From CAZUAQ01 sp964618455 (lineage in GTDB: Bacteria; Planctomycetota; Phycisphaerae; UBA1845; PWPN01), in the NCBI GenBank assembly GCA_964618455.1, contig CAZUAQ010000067.1:1-25665 (forward strand): a stretch of 25,665 nucleotides of DNA. Reading direction: 5' to 3'. The position numbers and the translations under genes were made by a program. Below the pieces are notes generated by a model that was not told the origin of the DNA, made no database searches, and saw nothing but the letters and a program-made list of their open reading frames with translations. Below are positions 15,464-23,088 of the stretch, one piece after another (the first letter of the stretch is position 1; every line of letters begins with the position of its first letter).

Positions 15464-16092
15464 GAGTTCTCCGTCACGCGTGCACGCCGCGTGGTCATGA
15501 ATCGAAACGTCATCGTGCCGACGTCGCGTCGTTCGATCTCGACGAGGGGCGAGAGATCCGGGATCGACTCGGCGGCGCGGACTTGCGGATGCCGCACGAT
15601 GATGATCGCCTCTGGCGCGATGGTCTCCTCTTCATCGAGCCGGGCCAGCAGGTGGCGTACGGCGGGTGTCGGCGAGGCCTGGCTGAGTTCGCGATAGGGA
15701 GGATCGACGAAGACGAGACCGTACCGCGACCTCTCCTGTTCATCCGGTGGCGGTGCGGGGAAGGACACCCGAGAGGCATCCGCCGTCAGAAGACACGTTT
15801 CATCGCCCGCGCCCAGGGCATCGATATTGCCCGCGATCAACCTCGAGGTGCCGCGCGATTTCTCCACGAACAGGCAGTATCGGGCTCCACGGGACAAGGC
15901 TTCCAGACCCATGGCCCCGGAGCCGGCGTAGAGATCCAGCACGGCGATCGGCGGAAGCCGGCCGGGCTGAGCGAGACGATGTCCCAGTACATCAAAGAGG
16001 ACTGTCTTGGCGCGATCCAGGATGGGACGCGTCCGGTCATGTGCCGGCGCATCGATCCGGCGGCCCCGCCATTTGCCTGCGATCAACCTCAT
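15460..16092 (-). CDS. rsmD: 16S rRNA (guanine(966)-N(2))-methyltransferase
   Basis: 210 residues. RsmD methylates G966 (E. coli numbering) of 16S rRNA using S-adenosylmethionine. MRLIAGKWRGRRI is the canonical start; the SAM-binding loop VLDLYAGSGAMGLEALSRGA lies at about 51-70 and the catalytic DPPY at 130-133 (LVFVDPPYRE). The frame continues upstream to 16566, but that part is antisense to the YkgJ-type gene, and family homology starts at ATG 16092. No ribosome site precedes this ATG, while a TATACT box lies only 6 bp upstream, so a leaderless transcript is likely. It is the first gene of the rsmD / CCA enzyme / zinc-ribbon operon, overlapping the second gene by 4 bp. Confidence 0.94.
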   Translation of the reverse strand: MRLIAGKWRGRRIDAPAHDRTRPILDRAKTVLFDVLGHRLAQPGRLPPIAVLDLYAGSGAMGLEALSRGARYCLFVEKSRGTSRLIAGNIDALGAGDETCLLTADASRVSFPAPPPDEQERSRYGLVFVDPPYRELSQASPTPAVRHLLARLDEEETIAPEAIIIVRHPQVRAAESIPDLSPLVEIERRDVGTMTFRFMTTRRARVTENS

Positions 16093-16098
16093 GGATTC

Positions 16099-16104
16099 AG
16101 TATA
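16099..16104 (-). promoter_or_regulatory. Predicted -10 box of rsmD (leaderless placement)
   Basis: Minus-strand TATACT followed by six bases and then the rsmD ATG at 16092, so the start site would fall on or next to the start codon. The -35 region is a poor match, which lowers confidence. Confidence 0.4.
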
Positions 16105-16132
16105 AACATGTAAGTGGCGGCATGCACGACGG

Positions 16133-16161
16133 TTGCTGATCTCACGTGTGGTACATACAAT
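16133..16161 (+). promoter_or_regulatory. Predicted promoter of the YkgJ-type gene
   Basis: TTGCTG (16133-16138), 17-bp spacer, TACAAT (16156-16161). The leader is about 30 nt and includes a strong TAAGGAGG ribosome site at 16185-16192. Confidence 0.55.
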
Positions 16162-16197
16162 CGCCGACGTTGACCTGCCACGGTTAAGGAGGACCCG

Positions 16198-16719
16198 ATG
16201 AAACTGCCTATCCATTCGGACACGAACAGTCTGTGCGATCAGTGTGTCGCGTTGTGCTGCCGGTATTTCGCGTTTGCGATCGACAAGCCGAAGACCAGGC
16301 GGGACTTCGAGGATCTGCGCTGGTTCATTCTTCACGAAGATTGCATTCTCTTCGTCGAGGATGGCGACTGGTACATCCAGATCAACCGCAAGTGCAAGGC
16401 GCTGCTGCCGGACAACCGGTGCGGGATCTACGAGAACCGGCCTTCCATCTGCCGGGAGTACACGACGGAGGGATGCGACTGGCATGGCGACGAGTACGAC
16501 TACGATGAGCTTTTTACCGAGCCTGAGCAGATCGAGACGTACATGAAGGAATTCCTGGCGAAGCAACGAAAGCGGAAAACGCGAAGCAAGAGCCGGGAGA
16601 CTTCGCCGAAAGCGGCCCGAAAGAAGGTAGCCGCCAAAGCCGGCGCCGTCTCATCAAGCGGGGCAAAGCGATCGGCCACGCGGGCACGGGCGGCGCTGCG
16701 CTTCCGGAAATCCGCTTGA
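16198..16719 (+). CDS. YkgJ-family cysteine cluster protein with basic tail
   Basis: 173 residues. The first 100 carry the Cys cluster of the YkgJ/CxxCxxCC family, thought to bind zinc or an iron-sulfur cluster: C13, C16, C20, C21, C49, C66, C75, C85 and C93, with CxxCxxxCC at the N-terminus and NRCGIYENRPSICREY in the middle. The role of the family is unknown. After an acidic linker (about 97-115), the last 55 residues are Lys/Arg/Ser/Ala-rich with no predicted fold, resembling a histone H1 tail, which suggests nucleic acid binding. ATG 16198 has a near-perfect Shine-Dalgarno sequence and its own promoter. hisS starts 43 bp downstream and is probably cotranscribed. Confidence 0.85.
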   Translation: MKLPIHSDTNSLCDQCVALCCRYFAFAIDKPKTRRDFEDLRWFILHEDCILFVEDGDWYIQINRKCKALLPDNRCGIYENRPSICREYTTEGCDWHGDEYDYDELFTEPEQIETYMKEFLAKQRKRKTRSKSRETSPKAARKKVAAKAGAVSSSGAKRSATRARAALRFRKSA

Positions 16720-16762
16720 CGTCGATTCGCCACACGCGGAAGTGGGAGAGGCAAGACGGAAC

Positions 16763-18067
16763 ATGAGTATCCAAGCACCCAAGGGCACACGTGATTTCTA
16801 TCCCGCTGAGATGGCCGTCCGGAACTGGGTGGTCGATCACTGGCGGCGCGTGTCGCTGCGCAACGGGTTCGAGGAATATGACGGCCCGATCTTCGAGTTG
16901 CTCGATCTCTACCGCGCCAAGAGCGGTGATGGGATCGTGTCGGAACTCTTTCACTTCACCGATCGCGGGGACCGCGAGCTGGCCATTCGCCCGGAGATGA
17001 CCCCGACGCTGGCCCGGATGATCGCGAAGAAGGCCAACGCCCTGCCGCGACCGATCAAGTGGTTCAGTGTGCCGCGGCTCTGCCGTGCGGAGCGTCCGCA
17101 GCGCGGGCGACTGCGCGAGTTCTTCCAGTGGAACATCGATATCGTCGGTTCCGACGATGCCCTCGCCGATGCGGAGTGCCTCTACGTCGCCATCGATTTC
17201 TTCCGTCAGATCGGGCTGACGCCGGACGACATGGTGATGAAGATCAACTCGCGTTCGCTGCTGGCCTCGTTGCTGACGGCCCGAGGCTTTTCCGAGGAGC
17301 GGCATGAGGCCATCTATACCGTGCTGGACAAGCGGGACAAGATCCCCACGGAAGCCTTTACCGAGCTTCTGGACAAAGTGACCGACGACCAGGACGAGCT
17401 TTCGCTGCTCCTGGCGATCGGACAGGCCAGGGGCGAGGACGGGCTGGCGGAACTGGAGGAACTCGGAAAGAACGACGAGCAGGCTGCCACAGAAATGGCA
17501 CGGTTACGCGAGGTGCTCCGCCTGTTGGGTGTCATGGGTATGGCGGAATACTGCACGTTCGACATGGGCGTGGTTCGCGGGTTGGCGTATTACACGGGCG
17601 TGGTCTTTGAAGGGTTCGGCAAGGGCTCGTTCCAGCGGGCGATCTGCGGTGGTGGACGATATGACAAGCTGCTGGAGATTCTCGGCGGCCCGCCGATGTC
17701 GGGGATCGGGTTCGGTACGAGCGACGTGGTGATTCTCGAAATGCTTCATGAGCTCGGCCGCCTGCCGGAGGAGGCGACGCGCACGGGGAGTGTCGACTAT
17801 TTCGTGATCGACGCCGATCGGGAACTGTTTGATGAAGCGCTCAGTTTGGTGGCTCGGCTGCGCGAGATGGGATACAGCGCTGCCTTCAGTTCAAAACGCC
17901 AGAACGTCGGCAAGCAGTTCAAGCAGGCGTCGAACGCAGGAGCACGCCGGGCGGTGATTCTCGGCGAGGAGTTTCGCGCGCGGCGGGCCGTGATGGTCAA
18001 GGACATGGCGTCCGGTGATCAACGTGAGATCGCGATGGAGACCTTCCTCCAATCTCCGGAGGCGTGA
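16763..18067 (+). CDS. hisS: Histidine-tRNA ligase
   Basis: 434 residues, a class II HisRS. It begins with the family-typical APKGTRDFYPAE. Motif 2 is FSVPRLCRAERPQRGRLREF (about 102-121), ending in FFQWNIDIVG. The histidine A motif is GLAYYTGVVFE (273-283), followed by GGGRYDKLLE for motif 3, and the C-terminal anticodon-binding domain begins near 350 (DYFVIDADRELF). It charges tRNA-His in the cytoplasm. The frame opens 21 bp upstream, but ATG 16763 begins the conserved sequence. Its stop overlaps the start of the HYExAFE gene by one base (TGATG), so that gene is probably translationally coupled to it. Confidence 0.97.
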   Translation: MSIQAPKGTRDFYPAEMAVRNWVVDHWRRVSLRNGFEEYDGPIFELLDLYRAKSGDGIVSELFHFTDRGDRELAIRPEMTPTLARMIAKKANALPRPIKWFSVPRLCRAERPQRGRLREFFQWNIDIVGSDDALADAECLYVAIDFFRQIGLTPDDMVMKINSRSLLASLLTARGFSEERHEAIYTVLDKRDKIPTEAFTELLDKVTDDQDELSLLLAIGQARGEDGLAELEELGKNDEQAATEMARLREVLRLLGVMGMAEYCTFDMGVVRGLAYYTGVVFEGFGKGSFQRAICGGGRYDKLLEILGGPPMSGIGFGTSDVVILEMLHELGRLPEEATRTGSVDYFVIDADRELFDEALSLVARLREMGYSAAFSSKRQNVGKQFKQASNAGARRAVILGEEFRARRAVMVKDMASGDQREIAMETFLQSPEA

Positions 18068-18624
18068 TGAAACGGCACATGTTCCATCACTACGAGGCGG
18101 CGTTCGAGGATTATCTTCGCAGCCGCGGCATTCCCTACGTCCCGGTGGACGAAGCCCGCCGAGCGATCTTTGCCGGCAGCCGGATCAAGTCTTTTGACAT
18201 CCTCGTGTACCCGCCTCGTGACGCCAAATGGATCGTGGACATAAAGGGGCGCAAGTTTCCCTACCTCAGCAGCCGGGGCGGCAAGCGGTATTGGGAGAAC
18301 TGGGTGGAACGGGACGATCTCATCGGGCTGAGCGAGTGGGAAAAAGTGTTCGGTGGCGAGTTCGAGGCGTGCTTCATCTTCGCGTACTCGCTGGACGGCC
18401 CGCCGGACCGCTGGCCACCGACGCGCCCGCATCCTTTTCGTGGGGAGTATTATGCCTTCTATCACGTCACACTGTCAGCGTACAAAGAAAACGCCCGGGA
18501 GCGATCCGCAAGCTGGCAGACCGTCACCGTGGCGCGATCCGTCTTCCGGAAAATCGCCCGGCCGGTCGAAGCCCTGATGCAGCCCGCCGCGCGTGATGTC
18601 CCTGCCCCGGCGTCGCCGGGATGA
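18067..18624 (+). CDS. HYExAFE-motif protein, possible PD-(D/E)XK-like fold
   Basis: 185 residues, no assigned function. The N-terminal signature HYEAAFEDYLR (8-18) fits a HYExAFE family that, as far as I recall, is named for this motif and found in planctomycetes. E10 on the first helix, D44 in IKSFDILVY and D58-I-K60 in WIVDIKGRKFPY are spaced as in PD-(D/E)XK nuclease folds (E...D-x13-DxK). A nuclease-like role is therefore possible but is my inference. Trp-rich residues at 76-92 (RYWENWVERDD...SEWEKV) follow. ATG 18067 overlaps the hisS stop by one base and has GGAGG 4 nt before it; GTG 18064 is too close to that site. The C-terminal 15 residues are Pro/Ala-rich. Confidence 0.75.
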   Translation: MKRHMFHHYEAAFEDYLRSRGIPYVPVDEARRAIFAGSRIKSFDILVYPPRDAKWIVDIKGRKFPYLSSRGGKRYWENWVERDDLIGLSEWEKVFGGEFEACFIFAYSLDGPPDRWPPTRPHPFRGEYYAFYHVTLSAYKENARERSASWQTVTVARSVFRKIARPVEALMQPAARDVPAPASPG

Positions 18625-18704
18625 CGTTGGCGTCGATGGTTCGGGGCGGTACAATGTTCCCCCTGATGTTGGAATGGATGGGCATGAGCAGGCTGGAGTT
18701 TGAG

Positions 18705-18911
18705 ATGATCAAGAAATGGCTGTTGGCACTGGGAATCGTGTTGTGGACCTCGACCTGCGTCTGGGCACAGCAGTACGAGCTCCCCAAACCGCAGACGGCG
18801 GATAACCTGACCCAGGATTCCACGATCGTGTCCTGGGTTATCGGCGTCGTGTTTCTGATCGGGTGTCTGGTGGTGGCGTTCAAGCCCACCAAGCGGGTCA
18901 ACCTCCGTTGA
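18705..18911 (+). CDS. Small exported or membrane protein, unknown
   Basis: 68 residues from ATG 18705, which has GGAG 6 nt before it. It starts with a signal-peptide-like segment MIKKWLLALGIVLWTSTCVWAQ (2-22, cleavage plausible after WA). A short polar stretch (QQYELPKPQTADNLTQDS) and one hydrophobic helix (about 41-58) follow, ending in a basic FKPTKR. This predicts a small inner-membrane protein. The frame is open for 84 bp more, but that part lacks family character. It is followed 25 bp later by another small anchored protein on the same strand. I do not recognise the family. Confidence 0.6.
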   Translation: MIKKWLLALGIVLWTSTCVWAQQYELPKPQTADNLTQDSTIVSWVIGVVFLIGCLVVAFKPTKRVNLR

Positions 18912-18936
18912 CCTCGGACCGATTTGGAGAGCCGAG

Positions 18937-19278
18937 ATGCGTAAAGGATGGGTCGTCGGACTGCTCGGGCTGAACCTGTTCCTGTTGACGATACTGATCC
19001 TGCTGGCCTATCGTCCGCCGGCGGCGGTAGCCCAGGAGATTGTCCAGGACAAGTCGTTCATTCTGATTTCCGCGCGGGCGCAACAGAACACGGACGTCCT
19101 CTACCTGGTGGACCGACGGACGGAACGGCTGCACGCCTTCCGGATTCAGACGTTGCGTCAGGTGGGCGGACCGACACAGATTCTCTTGTCCGACAGCCGC
19201 GACCTGAGGGCGGATTTCGGTGTTCAAACCGATCTTCGCGGCGGCAATCGGAATCGCGGGCCGGGACGGACTCCGTGA
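18937..19278 (+). CDS. Small membrane-anchored protein, paralogue of the next gene
   Basis: 113 residues. One N-terminal hydrophobic helix (about 5-23) ends in a PPAAVAQ cleavage or anchor region, then a hydrophilic domain of about 60 residues with KSFILISARAQQNTDVLYLV and DRRTERLHAFRIQTLRQV. The C-terminal 20 residues are Arg/Gly/Pro-rich. The core VLYLVDRRTERLHAFRI matches VLVLIDSRSELMNVYAYAF in the following gene, so the pair arose by duplication. The pattern (b-strand, D-x-R-[TS]-E, b-strand) resembles one blade of a propeller or NHL-like repeat. GAGAGCCG lies before the ATG. No function can be given. Confidence 0.65.
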   Translation: MRKGWVVGLLGLNLFLLTILILLAYRPPAAVAQEIVQDKSFILISARAQQNTDVLYLVDRRTERLHAFRIQTLRQVGGPTQILLSDSRDLRADFGVQTDLRGGNRNRGPGRTP

Positions 19279-19330
19279 GTCCTGTGAAATGGAAACAGCA
19301 AGCCTGTACGGCGGGATTGTGGAGTTGGGC

Positions 19331-19618
19331 ATGAATGCAAGAGACCTGGCGATCGGCATGTTGAGCGTGACCGCGGTTGTTTTGTTGACGGCGATCCTTC
19401 TCATCCAGGTGCTGGCCCCGACGCCGGCCTACGGATTCGCACAGAGTTCTTCGGCCGCCCCGTACATCGCCGCCACCAGCCAGATCGACGAGTTTCAGGA
19501 AGTCCTGGTTTTGATCGATTCGCGATCGGAATTGATGAACGTGTACGCTTATGCGTTTCAGAATGGCACGATTCGACTCGTTCAGCAGTTCGATCTGCGC
19601 GAGAACGACGAGGACTGA
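19331..19618 (+). CDS. Small membrane-anchored protein, paralogue of the previous gene
   Basis: 95 residues from ATG 19331 (GGAG about 7 nt upstream; the frame opens earlier, but that part overlaps the preceding gene). One hydrophobic helix at about 7-30 (AIGMLSVTAVVLLTAILLIQ) precedes a TPAYGFAQ motif and an extracytoplasmic domain. The core VLVLIDSRSELMNVYAYAF and the preceding YIAATSQIDEFQE align with the upstream gene. The C-terminus is acidic (DLRENDED), whereas its sister ends basic. The two genes are 52 bp apart and probably cotranscribed with the 68-residue gene. I do not recognise the family; the lineage-restricted look is an inference from having no match in memory. Confidence 0.65.
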   Translation: MNARDLAIGMLSVTAVVLLTAILLIQVLAPTPAYGFAQSSSAAPYIAATSQIDEFQEVLVLIDSRSELMNVYAYAFQNGTIRLVQQFDLRENDED

Positions 19619-19639
19619 CGCGTGTTTCCCGATCGGCCC

Positions 19640-19690
19640 GCCACCTGCCCGATGAGCGGTCGCCGTAACAGGCGGTCGAGGCAGGTCGGC
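19640..19690 (+). ncRNA. Structured hairpin in the bioB leader
   Basis: A 51-nt element that folds as a long stem-loop. Outer arms GCCACCTGCC (19640-19649) and GGCAGGT-C-GGC (19680-19690) pair over 10 bp with one bulged C. A 7-nt left internal loop faces one A. The inner stem CGGTCGCC / GGCGGTCG (19657-19664, 19671-19678) has 8 pairs, two of them G-U, closing a GTAACA hexaloop. No T-run follows, so it is not a standard terminator. It ends 44 nt before the bioB ATG, consistent with a leader element; the alternative is an upstream 3' end structure. The pairing is seen directly; the role is unknown. Confidence 0.4.
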
Positions 19691-19734
19691 GCCCATCGCC
19701 TGGCGAATACCCACCACGAGTTCGGAATATTGGC

Positions 19735-20811
19735 ATGATTGCAAAAACGATTGAATCCCTGGAAAAACAGGTCATCGGCGGCACCCCCCTGTCGCGCCCG
19801 CAAGCCGACTGGCTGACGACCATCGAGCACGAGCACCTGCACGACCTGTTTCGGTCCGCCACGCGCATCCGTGAGCACTTCGTCGGCAAGGAAGTTCATT
19901 GTTGCAGTATTGTGGCCGCCAAGGTCGGCCGCTGCAGCGAAGATTGCAACTTCTGCAGCCAATCCGCGCATTACGACACGACGGTGGAGCATACGACTCT
20001 CGACCGGGAAGAAGTGTTCGACGTGGCAATGCTATCCGCCCAGAGCGGCGCTTCCTCGTTCGGCATCGTGAACAGCGGCCTCGGCCCGCGCGACGACGAG
20101 ATCGAGCACTGGGGAGACGTCATCGGCCGCGTTCGCGAATCGGGCGAGATCCGGGCCTGCGCGTCGCTTGGCGTATTGTCAGAGTCGCAGGCGAAGCGAC
20201 TGAAAGAAATCGGGCTTCAGCGATTCAATCACAACCTGCAGACCTCGCGGCGCCACTTTCCCAACATCATCAAGACACATTCGTACGACGAGCGCCTGGA
20301 CACCCTTCACCACGTCAAGCGGGCGGGCATGAGTGTCTGCAGCGGCGCCCTGTTCGGCATGAAGGAAACGTGGCGGGACCGGATCGACCTGGCCTTCGAC
20401 TTGCGCGAAGTGGATCCCGATGTCATTCCTTTGAACTTTTTGATTCCCATTGACGGGACGCCGCAGGAGGAGACGGAGCCCCTTCCGCCGATGGAATGCC
20501 TCAAGATCATCGCGATCTATCGCTTCCTGTTTCCACGTCAGGAGATCAAGATCGCCGGTGGGCGGGAGACGAATCTGCGCGACCTGCAGAGTTGGATCTT
20601 CTACGCCGGCGCGGACAGTTTTCTGATCGGCAATTACCTCACGACGTGCGGGCGCGACGCGACGACCGATCGCCAGATGCTCAAGGACCTCGGTATTCCC
20701 CTGGATCAGCCGGATCCCCTGCCCTCCACGCGGTCTCCGGCCCCCAACCGTCCGGACGTGGTTACTTCCCGGCCCGGGCATATTCCTCTCCCGGTGATGA
20801 ACTCGGCCTGA
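19735..20811 (+). CDS. bioB: Biotin synthase (radical SAM)
   Basis: 358 residues. BioB inserts sulfur into dethiobiotin to form biotin. The radical-SAM CxxxCxxC is present at C67, C71 and C74 (CSEDCNFCSQSAHY), and the [2Fe-2S] ligands appear as Cys in IRACASLG and MSVCSGALFG and the Arg in KIAGGRETNL. NHNLQTSRRHFPNI and the NFLIPIDGTP block are also family-typical. The C-terminal 30 residues are a Pro-rich extension beyond the core. There is no strong ribosome site (GGAA about 9 nt upstream); a structured hairpin lies just before. No bioA, bioD, bioF or birA is nearby. A FabF-type ketosynthase starts 1 bp after its stop. Confidence 0.96.
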   Translation: MIAKTIESLEKQVIGGTPLSRPQADWLTTIEHEHLHDLFRSATRIREHFVGKEVHCCSIVAAKVGRCSEDCNFCSQSAHYDTTVEHTTLDREEVFDVAMLSAQSGASSFGIVNSGLGPRDDEIEHWGDVIGRVRESGEIRACASLGVLSESQAKRLKEIGLQRFNHNLQTSRRHFPNIIKTHSYDERLDTLHHVKRAGMSVCSGALFGMKETWRDRIDLAFDLREVDPDVIPLNFLIPIDGTPQEETEPLPPMECLKIIAIYRFLFPRQEIKIAGGRETNLRDLQSWIFYAGADSFLIGNYLTTCGRDATTDRQMLKDLGIPLDQPDPLPSTRSPAPNRPDVVTSRPGHIPLPVMNSA

Positions 20812-20812
20812 C

Positions 20813-22087
20813 GTGTCCGCCTCTACACAGACTGAATCCACGACCATCGTGGTCACAGGGCTCGGGGCCATCTGCCCTGCCGGTTCGACGGCCGCACAGT
20901 CGTGGCGGAACCTGCACCAGGCAGGTCGATTCATTCGCACGTTGGATCACCTGGGGGACGACTTTGACGATCGTGGATGGCTCGGCGGGGTTTCGGAGAT
21001 AACGGCGTCACCCCACCGGGACCACATGGACCGTGTCAGTCTGCTGGCCATCTCCTCTGCCCGCGAAGCCTTGCGGCAGGCCAACCTGCTGTCCCGAGGG
21101 GATGCCGACACCGTCGACCCCGATCGACTCTTCGTCTCCATCGGCACCAGCAAGGGAGGCATCGCGAGCTTCGCATCGGTGATGGATGATTATCACGGGC
21201 GGCGATCGCTTCCCTCCGCACAGATCCCCCTTCTCGGCGAGATCCCGCCGGATGCCCCCTGCCGCAGTGTAGCGCAGTGGCTTCACGCCTGCGGCGGCAT
21301 GCATACGAGCGTCGGCGCATGTGCCACGGGCCTGCAGGCGATCATCCGAGGGTGTCGCGCGTTGCTGTACGACGAGGTGGATGTTGTGATCTGCGGCGGT
21401 GCGGATGCGTCGCTGCACCCGCTTTGGCTGGCAGCATTCCAACGCATGGGCGTGCTCGCGGAACCTCACCCGCAACTGGGCTCGATGTACGCCTGTCGGC
21501 CCTATGACCACGGGCGGCGCGGATTTTCGGTCGGCGAGGGAGCGGGGATCCTTATCCTGGAGACGCTTGCTTCGGCAAAATGGCGGGCGGCCCAGCCTCT
21601 CGCACGGATCGCCGGATTCGCGGAAGGCACGGATCCCACGGCACTGACCCGCATGGACGAATCGGGAAGACCGCTCGCTCGCGTCATCCTCGAGGCGTGC
21701 CGCCGGGCGGGATGCGATCCGAAGGCGATCTCCGCCATCATGGCTCATGGGACGGGCACCGAAAGCAACGACCGCCTGGAATATCGCGCCTTCAAGCAAA
21801 TACTGGGCCTCCGCCTTTCAGAAACCCCCGTGCTTTCAATCAAGGGAGCCATCGGCCACCTGCTGGGCGCCGCGGGTGCCGTTGAAACCGTTGTGGCGAT
21901 CTCGTCAATGCTGGCGCGACAGTGCCCGCCGAATGCCACTCTGGTAGAATCCGATCCGGAGTTTGACGGCCTGAATCTGCCGATGTCGGCGGTCGACCTC
22001 CGTCCTGGGCCGCTCCTGAAGACTTCGCTCGGTTTCGGTGGGCATCTGGCCGCCCTGGTCCTCGAGCCTGTTGAACAGCCGTCATAA
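20813..22087 (+). CDS. Beta-ketoacyl-ACP synthase II-type (FabF-like)
   Basis: 424 residues, GTG start 1 bp after the bioB stop. The Cys-His-His triad of condensing ketosynthases is complete: C170 in SVGACATGLQAI, H312 in AHGTGTESND, and H349 in IKGAIGHLLGAAG with the K344 partner. RPYDHGRRGFSVGEGAG (about 229-245) is also family-typical. It condenses malonyl-ACP with acyl-ACP by decarboxylation. The chain length and whether it serves ordinary fatty acids or a special acyl product are not visible. Its direct coupling to bioB suggests supply of the pimeloyl precursor, but no O-methyl esterase (BioH) or BioC is here, so this is inference. GAACTCGG before GTG is a weak ribosome site. Confidence 0.92.
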   Translation: MSASTQTESTTIVVTGLGAICPAGSTAAQSWRNLHQAGRFIRTLDHLGDDFDDRGWLGGVSEITASPHRDHMDRVSLLAISSAREALRQANLLSRGDADTVDPDRLFVSIGTSKGGIASFASVMDDYHGRRSLPSAQIPLLGEIPPDAPCRSVAQWLHACGGMHTSVGACATGLQAIIRGCRALLYDEVDVVICGGADASLHPLWLAAFQRMGVLAEPHPQLGSMYACRPYDHGRRGFSVGEGAGILILETLASAKWRAAQPLARIAGFAEGTDPTALTRMDESGRPLARVILEACRRAGCDPKAISAIMAHGTGTESNDRLEYRAFKQILGLRLSETPVLSIKGAIGHLLGAAGAVETVVAISSMLARQCPPNATLVESDPEFDGLNLPMSAVDLRPGPLLKTSLGFGGHLAALVLEPVEQPS

Positions 22088-22089
22088 CG

Positions 22090-22695
22090 ATGAAACATGA
22101 GCCTGATTTCAATCCACCAACCCGCCCGGAACACCCGGAGGGCGCGCGGTGCATCGAGGTCTTGTGCGGATGTATGTTCAGCGGCAAGACTACGGCCATG
22201 ATCGGGCGGATTGCCCGGGCGGTAGCGGCACAGCAACGGGTGTATGTGTTCAAACATGCCAGCGACACACGCTACGAAGAACGGGACATGTGTTCCCATG
22301 CGGGGATGAGCGTGCCCGCCGTCGCGCTCCGAGACATTCAGGATCTGGCAGGCCATGTGAACCGTCCGGGGTTGATTGCTCTGGACGAGGCACAGTTTTT
22401 TGATGCCGCTTTATCGCGGGTATGTCGTGAGCTTGCCGACCAGGGGCACGCCCTGCTCGTCGCGGGGCTCGATCTCGACTCGTGGGGGCTGCCTTTCGAG
22501 TCGATGCGGCTCGTAATGGAACAGGCGGAGACGGTGACGCGATTCTGCGCGCGATGTGCGGTGTGTGATGCCCCGGCAGAGCGAACACAGCGCCTGGTGC
22601 CGGTGGAAGAGATAAACATGATCGGCGGCGCGGAAGCGTATGAGCCGCGATGCGTGGAGCATTTCGTAGCTCCCCCCATCGAACTGCGCCGATGA
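22090..22695 (+). CDS. tdk: Thymidine kinase (TK1 type)
   Basis: 201 residues. It phosphorylates thymidine with ATP in nucleotide salvage. The P-loop is GCMFSGKT (27-34), the Walker B/catalytic segment is LIALDEAQFFD (E100 as the base), and GLDLDSWGLPF carries the substrate lasso region. Zinc ligands appear as CAVC (Cys pair near 155) and the C-terminal RCVEH, where the usual last Cys is replaced by His. An N-terminal extension of about 20 residues is Pro/Glu-rich. It starts 2 bp after the ketosynthase stop, so all four genes from bioB on are likely one unit. Confidence 0.95.
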   Translation: MKHEPDFNPPTRPEHPEGARCIEVLCGCMFSGKTTAMIGRIARAVAAQQRVYVFKHASDTRYEERDMCSHAGMSVPAVALRDIQDLAGHVNRPGLIALDEAQFFDAALSRVCRELADQGHALLVAGLDLDSWGLPFESMRLVMEQAETVTRFCARCAVCDAPAERTQRLVPVEEINMIGGAEAYEPRCVEHFVAPPIELRR

Positions 22696-22714
22696 CTGTT
22701 CGTGACAGGCAGAC

Positions 22715-22720
22715 GAGGGA
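22715..22720 (+). promoter_or_regulatory. Ribosome binding site deciding the MazG-like start
   Basis: GAGGGA lies 4 nt before ATG 22725. The alternative ATG 22692 overlaps the tdk stop (ATGA) but has no such site. Confidence 0.5.
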
Positions 22721-22724
22721 TGGC

Positions 22725-23054
22725 ATGGAATTCAATGCATATCAACAGGCGGCCCGGGCCACGGCCCAGTATCCTCAGATGGGCGAGAACCTCTATTACC
22801 CCACGCTGGGGCTTGCCGGTGAAGCAGGTGAGGTGGCCGAGAAGATCAAGAAGCTGATGCGCGATGCCGAAGGACAGCTCAGCGATGACAGGCGCACCGC
22901 CCTGAAAAAAGAACTCGGCGACGTGCTGTGGTACGTTGCCGCCCTGTGCTCAGAGCTTGGGCTGGATATGAATGACGTCGCGGAGACCAACATCGCCAAG
23001 CTCAGGAGCAGACGCGAGAAGGGTACGATCAGCGGTGATGGGGACGATCGCTGA
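22725..23054 (+). CDS. MazG-like nucleotide pyrophosphohydrolase
   Basis: 109 residues from the chosen ATG. All-alpha NTP-PPase of the MazG type: the EAGEVAEKIKK helix (EExxE-like) at about 34-44 and ELGDVLWYVAALCSELGL (ExxD) at about 65-82 supply the Mg-binding acids. It hydrolyses nucleoside triphosphates to monophosphates, likely as house-cleaning of noncanonical dNTPs, which fits its place after thymidine kinase. A longer start at 22692 would add eleven residues and overlap the tdk stop by 4 bp. I prefer 22725 because of its Shine-Dalgarno sequence and because the family begins at MEFNAYQ. The transcription unit ends at the hairpin 35 bp downstream. Confidence 0.9.
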   Translation: MEFNAYQQAARATAQYPQMGENLYYPTLGLAGEAGEVAEKIKKLMRDAEGQLSDDRRTALKKELGDVLWYVAALCSELGLDMNDVAETNIAKLRSRREKGTISGDGDDR

Positions 23055-23088
23055 GAATGAATGATCTCGAGTAAATCCGCCAGAAAAC

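Noticed and set aside
16093..16566. Extended rsmD frame of 368 codons
   Set aside because: The extra N-terminus is antisense to the YkgJ-type gene, and RsmD begins at MRLIAGKWRG.
19648..19682. Hammerhead-like CCGATGAG next to the inner stem before bioB
   Set aside because: The hammerhead core needs CUGAUGA and GAAA; the first has a C for U and the GAAA is absent.
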